Positions 6,949 through 14,901 of a DNA stretch of 64,000 nucleotides are shown here, piece by piece. Source of the stretch: Terrimonas rubra (GTDB lineage: Bacteria; Bacteroidota; Bacteroidia; Chitinophagales; Chitinophagaceae). Positions within the stretch are counted from its first letter, which is position 1, and each line of letters begins with the position of its first letter. The notes beneath the pieces were generated by a model. It was not told the DNA's origin. It ran no database searches and saw nothing but the letters and a program-made list of their open reading frames with translations. The DNA lies in NCBI RefSeq assembly GCF_042686025.1, contig NZ_JBHUOZ010000003.1:2480001-2544000 (forward strand), given 5' to 3'. A program made the position numbers and the translations under genes.

Positions 6949-8823
6949 ATGAGAAAAGGCTTTTTGCTTTTAACTGCCCTTGTTTTGTTTGTAACTGCTT
7001 TTGCCCAGCAAAAAAAATACATAGACAGCCTGTTAACGGAGATCGATAAACACCCGCCTGATTCGGTATTAGTGGATCTGTACGATGAGATCGGCCAGGT
7101 TGTATCGCAAAATAACCCTACGAAGGCCATTGAATACCTGGAGAAAGGAAAAGCTATTGCCGAAAAGGCCAGATTACAGATAGCCTATGCCAATTTCTGG
7201 TATAGTATAGGTTTTAATTACCGCGTTAAAGGAAAGTATGACCAGGCGATACATGCTTACCAGCAGTCCCTGCCTGTATACGAACAACGGAAGGATAGTT
7301 TTCGTTTAGCCAATGCCTTAATGTCTATCCAGTCCACTTATTTTGAACTGAATGACCTGGAAAAGGCAAAGGAGTATATGGCCCAGGCCGCACCCTATAT
7401 TTTTGGGGTGAACGACCTGCCGCAGGTGGCCGACTTTTATGGCTCAATAGCTACGATCAACAGCAAACAAAATAAATACGATTCCGCTTTATATTATTAC
7501 CAGAAAGCTATTGACCTGAATAAATCATTTAATGATCCCATCGGCCAATCTATTGTAATGATGAATAAGGGCCTGACCCTTAAAAAAATGGGCCAATACC
7601 AGCAGGCCTTACAATATTTTGACTCCAGTATTGCCGCTGTAAAAGATGTGGAGCAAATGGCCGACCTGAACGCCAGCATAAAGAATAATATCGGGGCTAC
7701 CTATGCCATGATGGGCCAAACGGATAAAGCGCTGGCAGCCTTTAACACCAGTATACAAATTGCCAGGGAAGCCGGGTTACTGAAGAACGAGATGGAGAAC
7801 TACCGGAATATGTCAGACCTGTTCCTGAAAAACGGCGATTATAAAAATCATTCGGCCTACCTGCAAAAATATTATGCCATCAAGGACAGCATTTTTACTA
7901 TCGACAGTAAAAACCAGATCACACAGCTGGAAGCTGATTACGAGATCACCAAGAAGAATAATGAACTGCTGGTAAAAGAAACGGAAGTGACCCGTAACAA
8001 AAGCCAGCGGAATATCTTTATTATTTTAAGCGCCACTGCCCTGGCCATTTTACTAACCCTGGGATATTTTTACACAAGAATAAAAAAAGCGAACAAGCTG
8101 CTGAATGAGAAGAATATTTTAATCAATGAACAAAAGAATGAGTTATTAACCCTGAATAGGGTTAAAGACCGTTTGTTCAGCATCATCAGTCATGACCTGC
8201 GCCAGCCTTTACAAACCCTCAAATCCTTTCTGATCCTTTCTGATAATAAGGACGTGGCCGAAGAGAAGAAAAGAGAGTTTAAAATATTAACCTTTAATGC
8301 CGTATTGAACACCAGCGATATGCTGGATAATTTACTGGCCTGGGCCAATATACAGCTGAAGAATACTACGCCACCGATTACCACCATCTCTATCGAAGAC
8401 AGTATATGGGATGTAACGGAAGGGGTAAAACCGCAGACCATTCAAAAAGGTATTACGGTTGTTCAGCACATACAGGCCGCTACTGCCATGGGCAATTATG
8501 ATATTTTGCAGATCGCCGTTCGTAATATCGTTACCAATGCCATCAAGTTCAGCCCTGCCAACAGTACTATCACCATCAGTTCCGTTAAGGATAAGGATAA
8601 AGTGTATGTAAGTATTGCCGACCAGGGCATTGGTATGACGCCGGAGCAGATAAGACAGATAGAAACCAGGGAGATCAGCTCTACCAAGGGTACAGCAGGT
8701 GAACGCGGCAGTGGCCTGGGTTTATTTCTGGTGAAGGAATTGCTGGAAAAAATAAATGCCGGCATTACCATCAGCAGTGAACCCGGTAAAGGTTCAACCT
8801 TTAACATTGTATTGGATGCATAA
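6949..8823 (+). CDS. TPR-containing sensor histidine kinase
   Basis: A 624-residue sensor kinase. It has an N-terminal signal peptide (about 1-19, ending AFAQQ), a periplasmic TPR region with repeats such as ALYYYQKAIDLN and QALQYFDSSIAAV (about 50-310), one membrane helix near 350-370, and a short coiled coil. The HisKA H-box is FSIISHDLRQPLQTL with His415, and the HATPase domain shows NIVTNAIKFS and GSGLGLFLVKELL. Its partner is the LytTR regulator just upstream. HisKA kinases pair less often with LytTR regulators than His_kinase (LytS) types, so the pairing is mildly unusual. Confidence 0.9.
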   Translation: MRKGFLLLTALVLFVTAFAQQKKYIDSLLTEIDKHPPDSVLVDLYDEIGQVVSQNNPTKAIEYLEKGKAIAEKARLQIAYANFWYSIGFNYRVKGKYDQAIHAYQQSLPVYEQRKDSFRLANALMSIQSTYFELNDLEKAKEYMAQAAPYIFGVNDLPQVADFYGSIATINSKQNKYDSALYYYQKAIDLNKSFNDPIGQSIVMMNKGLTLKKMGQYQQALQYFDSSIAAVKDVEQMADLNASIKNNIGATYAMMGQTDKALAAFNTSIQIAREAGLLKNEMENYRNMSDLFLKNGDYKNHSAYLQKYYAIKDSIFTIDSKNQITQLEADYEITKKNNELLVKETEVTRNKSQRNIFIILSATALAILLTLGYFYTRIKKANKLLNEKNILINEQKNELLTLNRVKDRLFSIISHDLRQPLQTLKSFLILSDNKDVAEEKKREFKILTFNAVLNTSDMLDNLLAWANIQLKNTTPPITTISIEDSIWDVTEGVKPQTIQKGITVVQHIQAATAMGNYDILQIAVRNIVTNAIKFSPANSTITISSVKDKDKVYVSIADQGIGMTPEQIRQIETREISSTKGTAGERGSGLGLFLVKELLEKINAGITISSEPGKGSTFNIVLDA

Positions 8824-8914
8824 TTAAACCGCCGTTTGTATAAGAACCTGTCACCGGCTTCCTGATGTTTAATAACTTTGCGGTTATTACAATTATCCAA
8901 AGTAGCGGCATACT

Positions 8915-9460
8915 ATGTCCTTTAACACACAACCCGTTTTAACAACCGATCAGTTAATACTCTACCCATTACAGCAGGAAGATTTTGAAGCTCTGTACCA
9001 GGTTGCATCGGACCCTGCCATCTGGGAACAACACCCCAATAAAGACCGCTGGCAGCGCGAAGTGTTTACCACTTTTTTTGAAGGCGCTATGGCCAGCGGG
9101 GGTGCTTTTAAAATTGTAGATAAAGCCACCGGACAGGTCATCGGCAGCAGCCGTTTTTATGATCATGATGCCAGCCATAACAGCATTTTTATAGGGTATA
9201 CTTTTTATGCCACCCATTGCTGGGGCAAGGGCATTAACCGTGCTGTTAAACAACTGATGCTAGACTATGCATTTGAATATGTAAACGAAGTATTCTTTCA
9301 TGTAGGGGCGCAGAACATCCGTTCACAAATTGCTATGGGGCGTATAGGCGCTCACAAAACAGGAGAGGAAACAGTGGCCTATTTCGGTGAGTCCGACCGC
9401 TTGAATTTTGTTTACCGTATTACAAAAAACGATTGGTTACATCTTAACACCGCACACTAA
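8915..9460 (+). CDS. GNAT family N-acetyltransferase (RimJ/RimL-like)
   Basis: A 181-residue GNAT acetyltransferase of the RimJ/RimL or Acetyltransf_3 type. The fold is suggested by the N-terminal LTTDQLILYPLQQEDFEALY strand-helix and by the strand GSSRFYD, the HCWGKGINRAVKQLML loop that binds acetyl-CoA, and AMGRIGAHKTGEE. The acceptor substrate is unknown. Its stop codon overlaps the start of the YggS-type gene by one base (TAATG), so the two are translationally coupled. A TAACTTTG box lies near 8873. Confidence 0.88.
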   Translation: MSFNTQPVLTTDQLILYPLQQEDFEALYQVASDPAIWEQHPNKDRWQREVFTTFFEGAMASGGAFKIVDKATGQVIGSSRFYDHDASHNSIFIGYTFYATHCWGKGINRAVKQLMLDYAFEYVNEVFFHVGAQNIRSQIAMGRIGAHKTGEETVAYFGESDRLNFVYRITKNDWLHLNTAH

Positions 9461-10194
9461 TGGAAATTATAGAGCACTTACATCATATTGAAACACGTAT
9501 ACGTCAGGCCTGCATAACCGCCGGGCGTGACCCGGGTTCCGTAAGGTTATTGCTGGCCACCAAAACAGTTACCCCTGAAAATATAAAAATTGCCTTGCAG
9601 GCCGGACAGTCATTGATAGGAGAAAACAAAGTCCAGGAGATAAAAGAAAAATATGAGGCCCTGCTGTCCACCCCCCACGAGAAACATTTTATTGGTCACC
9701 TGCAAACGAATAAAATAAAAGATATTTTAAAATACGGGGTTAGCTGTGTACAATCTGTTGACCGATCAGACCTGGCCGAAAAGCTGCACCAGCGGCTGTT
9801 ACAGGAGCAGCGTACGATGGATGTGCTGATACAGGTAAACACTTCGCAGGAAGAAAGTAAGTTTGGGGTAGCACCCGGTGAAGCCATAGAACTGGTAAAA
9901 CAGGTAGCCAAGCTGGATACCCTACGCATTAAGGGATTAATGACCATCGGCTTATTCAGCACCGACACTGTTGCCGTAAGAAACTGTTTCCGCTTATTAA
10001 AAAAGATACAGCAGGATATCATTGTTTTACAATTACCCAATGTAGAAATGAAAGAATTATCCATGGGTATGAGCAATGACCTGGAAACAGCAATAGCAGA
10101 AGGCGCTACTATTGTAAGGGTGGGCACAGCCATTTTTGGCAAACGGCAGTACCCGGACAGCTATTACTGGAATGAGAGCAAACCTGTAATATGA
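9460..10194 (+). CDS. YggS/PLPBP family pyridoxal phosphate homeostasis protein
   Basis: A 244-residue member of the YggS/PROSC family, which binds pyridoxal 5'-phosphate and keeps free PLP and amino-acid pools in balance without known catalysis. The PLP lysine is Lys35 in LLLATKT. Family motifs include GENKVQEIKEK, HFIGHLQTNK, QVNTSQEESKFG and MSNDLETAIAEGATIVRVGTAIFG. It is cytosolic. It overlaps the upstream acetyltransferase by one base, a coupling with no obvious functional link. Confidence 0.93.
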   Translation: MEIIEHLHHIETRIRQACITAGRDPGSVRLLLATKTVTPENIKIALQAGQSLIGENKVQEIKEKYEALLSTPHEKHFIGHLQTNKIKDILKYGVSCVQSVDRSDLAEKLHQRLLQEQRTMDVLIQVNTSQEESKFGVAPGEAIELVKQVAKLDTLRIKGLMTIGLFSTDTVAVRNCFRLLKKIQQDIIVLQLPNVEMKELSMGMSNDLETAIAEGATIVRVGTAIFGKRQYPDSYYWNESKPVI

Positions 10195-10229
10195 TCATCC
10201 TGATTTACACTATGTTTCCCGCACTGTCA

Positions 10230-10850
10230 TTATGATAAACAAACTGCTACCCGCTCGCCTATTACTTGTGTAAGGTGGGTTATGTATTCTTTTTTGTAAT
10301 TACTAATACGCTCCGTTGTAGCATTCTTCTCCAGGTCATGAAAATGAAAGCCCTGTATTTTCTCCATACCGGTAAAAGCATTCATGCGGTGGAAACCAAA
10401 CAATACCCCATCATCCACAGAAGTCTGGTTAAAAAACTCACCCGGTAAGGTAAAAGCCGTATCCGGTGCATTCCAGCTGGTATTGACCATATACTTTTTA
10501 CCATGCATCAAACCACCGGTACCATAGTTAATTGCCGGATTGCTGCGTGAGCGGCCATCACTGTGGTAAATACCGTTCTGATGCCCGGCTGTGAACACTT
10601 CGTCAATATACTTTTTTAAACGGTTAGGTACCTGGAACCACCAGATAGGTGTATTATAAATTACCAGGTCGGCCCATTTAAAATGCGCTACTTCTTCCTC
10701 CGCAATAAAAGCATCATTAATATCCGTTACCCTTACTTCAAAACCGTTTTGCTGCAAATACTCCACAATCCAGCCAGTTAAGGTTTTATTGAAAGCGCCG
10801 CCGGAATGGGCAAAATGCTGACCACCATTGATAATAAAAATATGTTTCAT
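10230..10850 (-). CDS. NAD(P)H-dependent flavin oxidoreductase (MdaB-like)
   Basis: A 206-residue flavodoxin-fold quinone or nitro reductase of the MdaB/Flavodoxin_2 family. The FMN/FAD-binding N-terminus is IFIINGGQHFAHSGGAFNKTL, followed by DLVIYNTPIWWFQVPNRLKKYIDEVF and a FHFHDLEKN C-terminal part. It reduces quinones or similar electrophiles in the cytosol. The frame is open to 10877, but the ATG at 10850 gives the normal N-terminus. It is divergent from the LysR gene, which probably controls it. Confidence 0.87.
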   Translation of the reverse strand: MKHIFIINGGQHFAHSGGAFNKTLTGWIVEYLQQNGFEVRVTDINDAFIAEEEVAHFKWADLVIYNTPIWWFQVPNRLKKYIDEVFTAGHQNGIYHSDGRSRSNPAINYGTGGLMHGKKYMVNTSWNAPDTAFTLPGEFFNQTSVDDGVLFGFHRMNAFTGMEKIQGFHFHDLEKNATTERISNYKKEYITHLTQVIGERVAVCLS

Positions 10851-10890
10851 CGCTATTATTTTAAAATGACAAGGCAAAATTAGCTTGCCG

Positions 10891-10926
10891 GTTATTATTA
10901 TTAAAATAACATAAATTGTACATTTG
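10891..10926 (+). promoter_or_regulatory. LysR promoter region with inverted repeat
   Basis: GTTATT (10891-10896) and AATAAC (10905-10910) form an inverted repeat in the shared intergenic space. TACATTTG at 10919-10926 fits the TAnnTTTG element for the LysR gene 20 bp downstream. The inverted repeat is a candidate binding site for the LysR-type regulator. Confidence 0.45.
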
Positions 10927-10946
10927 TATCATAATTATAATAGTTT

Positions 10947-11846
10947 ATGCCAACAAATTTTGAGTGGTTCCGTACCTTTAAAGCCATCTACGAAACAGGC
11001 ACTTTATCCGGTGCAGCGCAGGAATTATTTATTTCGCAACCCGGTGTAAGCCTGCATTTGAGTTCGCTGGAGGCCTATACGGGTTATAAGCTGTTTGACC
11101 GTTCGGCACGCAGGATGGTGCCAACAGAAAAAGGAAAGTTTTTATACAATTTTATCCTGGAGCCCATCAAAAAACTGGAGACTGCCGAACAGCATTTTCA
11201 CAAAAGAGCGCAATCCGAAAGAGCCACCATCAGCGTAGGCATGTGCTTTGAAACCTTCCAGTATACTCTGGAAGAACATATTGCCAGCCTGCCTTTTAAC
11301 CTCATCATTAAGTTTGGAGAATACCCGCAAATGCTGCAGGACCTCGATAATGGTTTACTGGACCTGATCGTTACACCCCAAAAAGGAAACCATAAAAACC
11401 TGGAGTATACACCGTTTTCCAAAGAACGTATCGTGCTGATCGCAGGTGGTAAAACGGATATTAAACCTTTACAAAAAATACTGGCAAATAAACGGGTACC
11501 TGAACTGGCCACCTACTTAAAACAACAATGCTGGTACAGCACCACGGCAGATATGGAACACCTGAAAAATTTTTGGATAAAGAATTTCGAGGAGCATCCT
11601 GATTTCCGTCCTAACTATATTGTACCCAATATCAGCTCAATTATCCGTTGTTTGAGTGATGGCAATGGCTTTTCTATTGTCCCCGATTTTTTATGTATGG
11701 ACGCTATTAAAAACAAAAAGATAAAACTGGTTTGGGAAGGTATTAAACCGCTGGAGAACACGCTTTATTTTGGTTCCCGGAAAAACACCATTTACCATCA
11801 GGAGCTGGACCGGTTAAAAGCCATTTTTACAAAAAAATGGAAATAA
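10947..11846 (+). CDS. LysR family transcriptional regulator
   Basis: A 299-residue LysR-type regulator. The N-terminal winged helix-turn-helix (about 1-65) has FKAIYETGTLSGAAQELFISQPGVSLHLSSLE, and a periplasmic-binding-like co-inducer domain follows (about 90-290). It is divergent from the quinone-reductase gene, the classic arrangement for control of the neighbour in response to an electrophile or redox signal (inference). A shared terminator with the convergent NmrA-type gene follows. Confidence 0.92.
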   Translation: MPTNFEWFRTFKAIYETGTLSGAAQELFISQPGVSLHLSSLEAYTGYKLFDRSARRMVPTEKGKFLYNFILEPIKKLETAEQHFHKRAQSERATISVGMCFETFQYTLEEHIASLPFNLIIKFGEYPQMLQDLDNGLLDLIVTPQKGNHKNLEYTPFSKERIVLIAGGKTDIKPLQKILANKRVPELATYLKQQCWYSTTADMEHLKNFWIKNFEEHPDFRPNYIVPNISSIIRCLSDGNGFSIVPDFLCMDAIKNKKIKLVWEGIKPLENTLYFGSRKNTIYHQELDRLKAIFTKKWK

Positions 11847-11861
11847 CGATTACCATAAAAA

Positions 11862-11887
11862 AAACCCGGATCAGTAGATCCGGGTTT
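11862..11887. terminator. Bidirectional hairpin terminator
   Basis: AAACCCGGATC (11862-11872) pairs with GATCCGGGTTT (11877-11887) around a four-base loop. A run of eight A residues precedes it, giving a U-tract on the minus strand. It separates the convergent LysR and NmrA-type genes. Confidence 0.85.
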
Positions 11888-11909
11888 GTCTATCCTATGG
11901 TATATAATG

Positions 11910-12788
11910 TTAAAAAGCCTTTGCATATTCTTTTGCAAAATCCTCCAGTTTTATCTTACCATCCACAGGCGCACCGCTGGCTTTAAAATGTGCCTGGATC
12001 TTACCTGCACGTAAACCGGCTCCCATATCGGTATACAGTTGTGCGATCTCTGCCGGAACGCCGGCACCTTTCATACCTTCCAAAGCCTGTTCATCGGTAA
12101 ACTCAACCCAGGGTAACTCAGGCTTTCCGATAACCGCGCCAAATACTTTGGCCACATCAGCAGCAGTACGGATATCGCTCACAATATACTGAACCTGTTT
12201 ACCAGTTGCAGGCTGTTGTAAGGCAACGGCAGCAGTGGCAGCAATATCATGCGGGTGTACCAGGGGTAATAAGGTAGCAGCAGGTAAATTAGAACCAATA
12301 ATGCCGGCGCCTTTAATTACCGGTACATCATTGTAATAATTGGTATAAAAATAACCTGCACGCAGGAATGTAATATTAATACCTTCCAGCTGGTTGTAAA
12401 TATTCTCTACCTGGTATAAGCCTTCAATAGGACCATTGCCATTTGACAGGTCAGCACCAATGCTGCTGAGCATCACTACCTGTTTTACGTTAGCGGCTTT
12501 AAAGGCTTTGGCAAATGCTTCACCGGCAGCGGCTGTATTGGCCACAATATTGGCCCCGCCCAGGTTTGGAGGTGTCATCGCAAAAACAGCGTCAGCACCG
12601 GTGAAAGCGCTGGTTAAAAAAGCCGCATCACTCACCGAGCCGATGGCAGCCGTAGCACCCAACGCCTCAATGTCTTTTTTCCTGGTCTCGTTACTGGTAA
12701 TAACGGTTACGGTTTGCCCGGCTGCTACCAGTTTCTTTACTAATTGTTGTCCTATGTTCCCTAAAGAACCCGATACTGTAATTTTCAT
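11910..12788 (-). CDS. NmrA-like NAD(P)-binding oxidoreductase
   Basis: A 292-residue atypical short-chain dehydrogenase of the NmrA/NAD(P)H-binding type. The nucleotide-binding loop is VSGSLGNIGQQLVKKL at the N-terminus, followed by a Rossmann pattern and VVMLSSIGADL and RAGYFYTNYYND blocks. Such proteins act as quinone reductases (QOR2-like) or redox sensors. It is divergent from an HxlR regulator; back-to-back promoters and short repeats lie between them. Confidence 0.87.
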   Translation of the reverse strand: MKITVSGSLGNIGQQLVKKLVAAGQTVTVITSNETRKKDIEALGATAAIGSVSDAAFLTSAFTGADAVFAMTPPNLGGANIVANTAAAGEAFAKAFKAANVKQVVMLSSIGADLSNGNGPIEGLYQVENIYNQLEGINITFLRAGYFYTNYYNDVPVIKGAGIIGSNLPAATLLPLVHPHDIAATAAVALQQPATGKQVQYIVSDIRTAADVAKVFGAVIGKPELPWVEFTDEQALEGMKGAGVPAEIAQLYTDMGAGLRAGKIQAHFKASGAPVDGKIKLEDFAKEYAKAF

Positions 12789-12813
12789 GCTAAATATTTT
12801 TTATTTCTGACAG

Positions 12814-12852
12814 CAAAGTTATCTTTGTACTTACTTTTATACAAGTACTTAC
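12814..12852. promoter_or_regulatory. Back-to-back promoters with repeated GTACTTAC
   Basis: TATCTTTG (12820-12827, plus strand) and TAACTTTG (12814-12821, minus strand) are -7 elements that overlap by two bases. GTACTTAC occurs at 12827-12834 and 12845-12852, 18 bp apart, inside the HxlR gene's transcription start region. The repeats are a candidate HxlR operator. Confidence 0.55.
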
Positions 12853-12867
12853 CCTAAAGTATGTATA

Positions 12868-13230
12868 ATGACAGCGATTAAAAAAACATCTACCATCCAG
12901 GAAAATAAACAATATGCCCTGGACCTTTGCCCGGTTACCTATGTAATGGAAAAGATAGGCGGCTACTGGAAACCTATTATTTTATACCACCTGTCCACCA
13001 GTACCAAACGTTACAGCGAACTCAAAAGGGCCATACCGGCTATTACAGAAAAGGTATTAATACAACACCTGAAACAACTGGAGGCAGACGGCCTAATCAT
13101 CCGCGAATCAAAGCCGGTCGTACCACCCCATGTTATTTATAGGCTGAGTACTTCCGGCAAAGGGTTATTACCGGTAATTAATGCCATGGCCAAATGGGCC
13201 ATCAAGGAAAGAGAAGGCGTATTTGCCTGA
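12868..13230 (+). CDS. HxlR family winged-helix regulator
   Basis: A 120-residue HxlR-type regulator. The diagnostic pieces are the cysteine in LDLCPVTYVMEKIGGYWKPIIL, followed by YSELKRAIPAITEKVLIQHLKQLEADGLI, which is the winged helix. HxlR proteins sense aldehydes, quinones or disulfide stress, often through that N-terminal cysteine. It is divergent from the NmrA-type gene and likely controls it. An SnoaL-like gene follows 20 bp later. Confidence 0.92.
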   Translation: MTAIKKTSTIQENKQYALDLCPVTYVMEKIGGYWKPIILYHLSTSTKRYSELKRAIPAITEKVLIQHLKQLEADGLIIRESKPVVPPHVIYRLSTSGKGLLPVINAMAKWAIKEREGVFA

Positions 13231-13238
13231 TACTACTA

Positions 13239-13246
13239 TAACTTTA
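13239..13246 (+). promoter_or_regulatory. TAACTTTA box four bases before an ATG
   Basis: This copy of TAACTTTA is again followed by four bases and then an ATG (13251), as at 2431. It suggests an independent, nearly leaderless transcript for the SnoaL-like gene. Confidence 0.4.
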
Positions 13247-13250
13247 CACA

Positions 13251-13583
13251 ATGGACATAAAAACATTTATAGCTGACTGGATAGCGGCCAGTAATAGTTA
13301 TAACACAAAAAAATATTTATCCTTTTTTTCGAAGGATGCGGTACTGGACGACCCATCAGTAGGCAGCACATTCCCCGGACATAAAGGAATAAAAGAGTAT
13401 TATACCAGTTATTTTATCGGTTACAAAACGCAAACCAGGTTGTTGAAAACAAAGCTCCGGAAAAACGCGGCTTATATTGAAGTGGAGTTCACCGGTGAAT
13501 TTCCTGAAGGTAAAATAAAAGGAATGTTTGACTTTACTTTCGGGGAGGATAAGATCAAAACAGTAAAAGCGGCCTTATTATAA
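13251..13583 (+). CDS. SnoaL/NTF2-like domain protein
   Basis: A 110-residue single-domain protein with the NTF2/SnoaL cone fold: FIADWIAASNSYNTKKYLSFFSKDAVLDDPSVGSTFPGHKGIKEYYTSYF. These proteins serve as small isomerases, cyclases or binding proteins; no specific activity can be assigned. It follows the HxlR gene by 20 bp but has its own promoter-like box. Confidence 0.85.
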   Translation: MDIKTFIADWIAASNSYNTKKYLSFFSKDAVLDDPSVGSTFPGHKGIKEYYTSYFIGYKTQTRLLKTKLRKNAAYIEVEFTGEFPEGKIKGMFDFTFGEDKIKTVKAALL

Positions 13584-13692
13584 AACGGCAACACCTACCC
13601 TAAACAAACCAGCTCAAAAATAGTTGTGATAAAATACTGGCTTTAAAACACCAGTTATCAACAAAAATCAACCAGCCCGTTTTTCGCAAATA

Positions 13693-13720
13693 TTTGAACC
13701 GTCCATACACTTTACCTTTG
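13693..13720 (+). promoter_or_regulatory. Promoter of the alcohol dehydrogenase
   Basis: TTTG (13693-13696) and TACCTTTG (13713-13720) match the Bacteroidota promoter, with a somewhat short 16-bp spacer. It decides the gene start: the upstream ATG at 13694 lies inside the promoter, so the ATG at 13751 must be used. Confidence 0.55.
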
Positions 13721-13750
13721 CTTCCTAAACAACCAAACATAAAAAAGATT

Positions 13751-14809
13751 ATGGAAACAATACATGTTAAAGCATTCGGGACCACTGCACCCGAAGCCAA
13801 TCTGGAGCAAATGAACATCCACCGCAGGACGGTAACACCAAAGGATGTAGAGATCGACATTTTATACTGTGGCGTTTGCCACTCTGACCTGCACACAGCC
13901 CGTAATGACTGGGGCGGTAGTAAATACCCTGTTGTACCAGGCCATGAAATTGTAGGCAAAGTAACGCGGGTAGGCAGCGAGGTAACAAAATTTAAAGTAG
14001 GCGACCTGGCCGCTGTAGGTTGTATTGTAGACAGTTGCCAGACCTGCAGCAGTTGCCAACAGGACCTGGAGCAATATTGTCTGAATGGTTTTACCGGTAC
14101 CTATAACGGAAAGGACAAACACCTGGGTGGTCATACCTTTGGTGGCTATTCGGAGAAAGTAGTTGTTGACGAACATTTTGTATTATCGGTTCCGGAAAAC
14201 CTGGACCTGGCAGCTGCAGCACCTTTATTATGTGCAGGCATCACCACCTGGTCGCCCCTGCGCCACTGGAATGTAAAAGAAGGCAGTAAGGTAGCCGTTG
14301 TAGGCTTAGGCGGTTTAGGACATATGGCCATTAAACTGGCCAAAGGTTTAGGCGCCAGTGTATCTTTATTTTCCAGGACACCCGGTAAAACGGAAGACGC
14401 CAAAGCATTGGGCGCAGATGAAGTAATTATTTCAACTGACGAAGCGCAGATGAATGCGGTAAAAGGAAAGTTTGATCTCATCATCGATACTGTTCCTTAT
14501 GTACATGATGTAAACCCTTATGTGGCTACATTAAATATTAACGGCACGGTAGTACTGGTGGGCTATTTAGGACCATTGGAACCCATGTTACATACGGTAC
14601 CATTGATCCTGGGGCGTAAATCAGTAGCAGGCTCTGTGATCGGTGGTATTGCCGAAACACAGGAAATGCTGGACTTTTGTGGCAAGCACAATATTGTATC
14701 CGATATCGAGATCATCAAGATGCAGGATATCAACCATGCTTACGAAAGAATGTTGAAAAGTGATGTGAAGTACCGGTTTGTGATTGATATGCAGAGTTTA
14801 AAAAACTAA
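13751..14809 (+). CDS. Zinc-dependent NAD(P) alcohol dehydrogenase (YahK/CAD-like)
   Basis: A 352-residue medium-chain zinc alcohol dehydrogenase. The catalytic zinc site is CGVCHSDLH (about residues 39-47), with PGHEIVG; the structural zinc cysteines lie in CIVDSCQTCSSCQQDLEQYC; the cofactor loop is VGLGGLGHMAIKLAKGLGA. The sequence resembles broad-range aldehyde reductases such as YahK. It works in the cytosol, reducing aldehydes with NADPH (family inference). It ends at a strong bidirectional terminator shared with fabF. Confidence 0.93.
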   Translation: METIHVKAFGTTAPEANLEQMNIHRRTVTPKDVEIDILYCGVCHSDLHTARNDWGGSKYPVVPGHEIVGKVTRVGSEVTKFKVGDLAAVGCIVDSCQTCSSCQQDLEQYCLNGFTGTYNGKDKHLGGHTFGGYSEKVVVDEHFVLSVPENLDLAAAAPLLCAGITTWSPLRHWNVKEGSKVAVVGLGGLGHMAIKLAKGLGASVSLFSRTPGKTEDAKALGADEVIISTDEAQMNAVKGKFDLIIDTVPYVHDVNPYVATLNINGTVVLVGYLGPLEPMLHTVPLILGRKSVAGSVIGGIAETQEMLDFCGKHNIVSDIEIIKMQDINHAYERMLKSDVKYRFVIDMQSLKN

Positions 14810-14826
14810 TTCATCTCTTTTATTAA

Positions 14827-14862
14827 AAAACGTCGTTAAGGTATATACTTTAACGACGTTTT
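14827..14862. terminator. Bidirectional intrinsic terminator
   Basis: AAAACGTCGTTAA (14827-14839) pairs perfectly with TTAACGACGTTTT (14850-14862). A-runs and T-runs flank it on both sides, so it serves the alcohol dehydrogenase on the plus strand and fabF on the minus strand. Confidence 0.9.
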
Positions 14863-14901
14863 TGTTTGTAGCAAGATACTGCCTGTAACAGTAATTAAAT
14901 A

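Noticed and set aside
13694..13750. Upstream ATG for the alcohol dehydrogenase
   Set aside because: It falls in the promoter, and the extra 19 residues are not found in the family.
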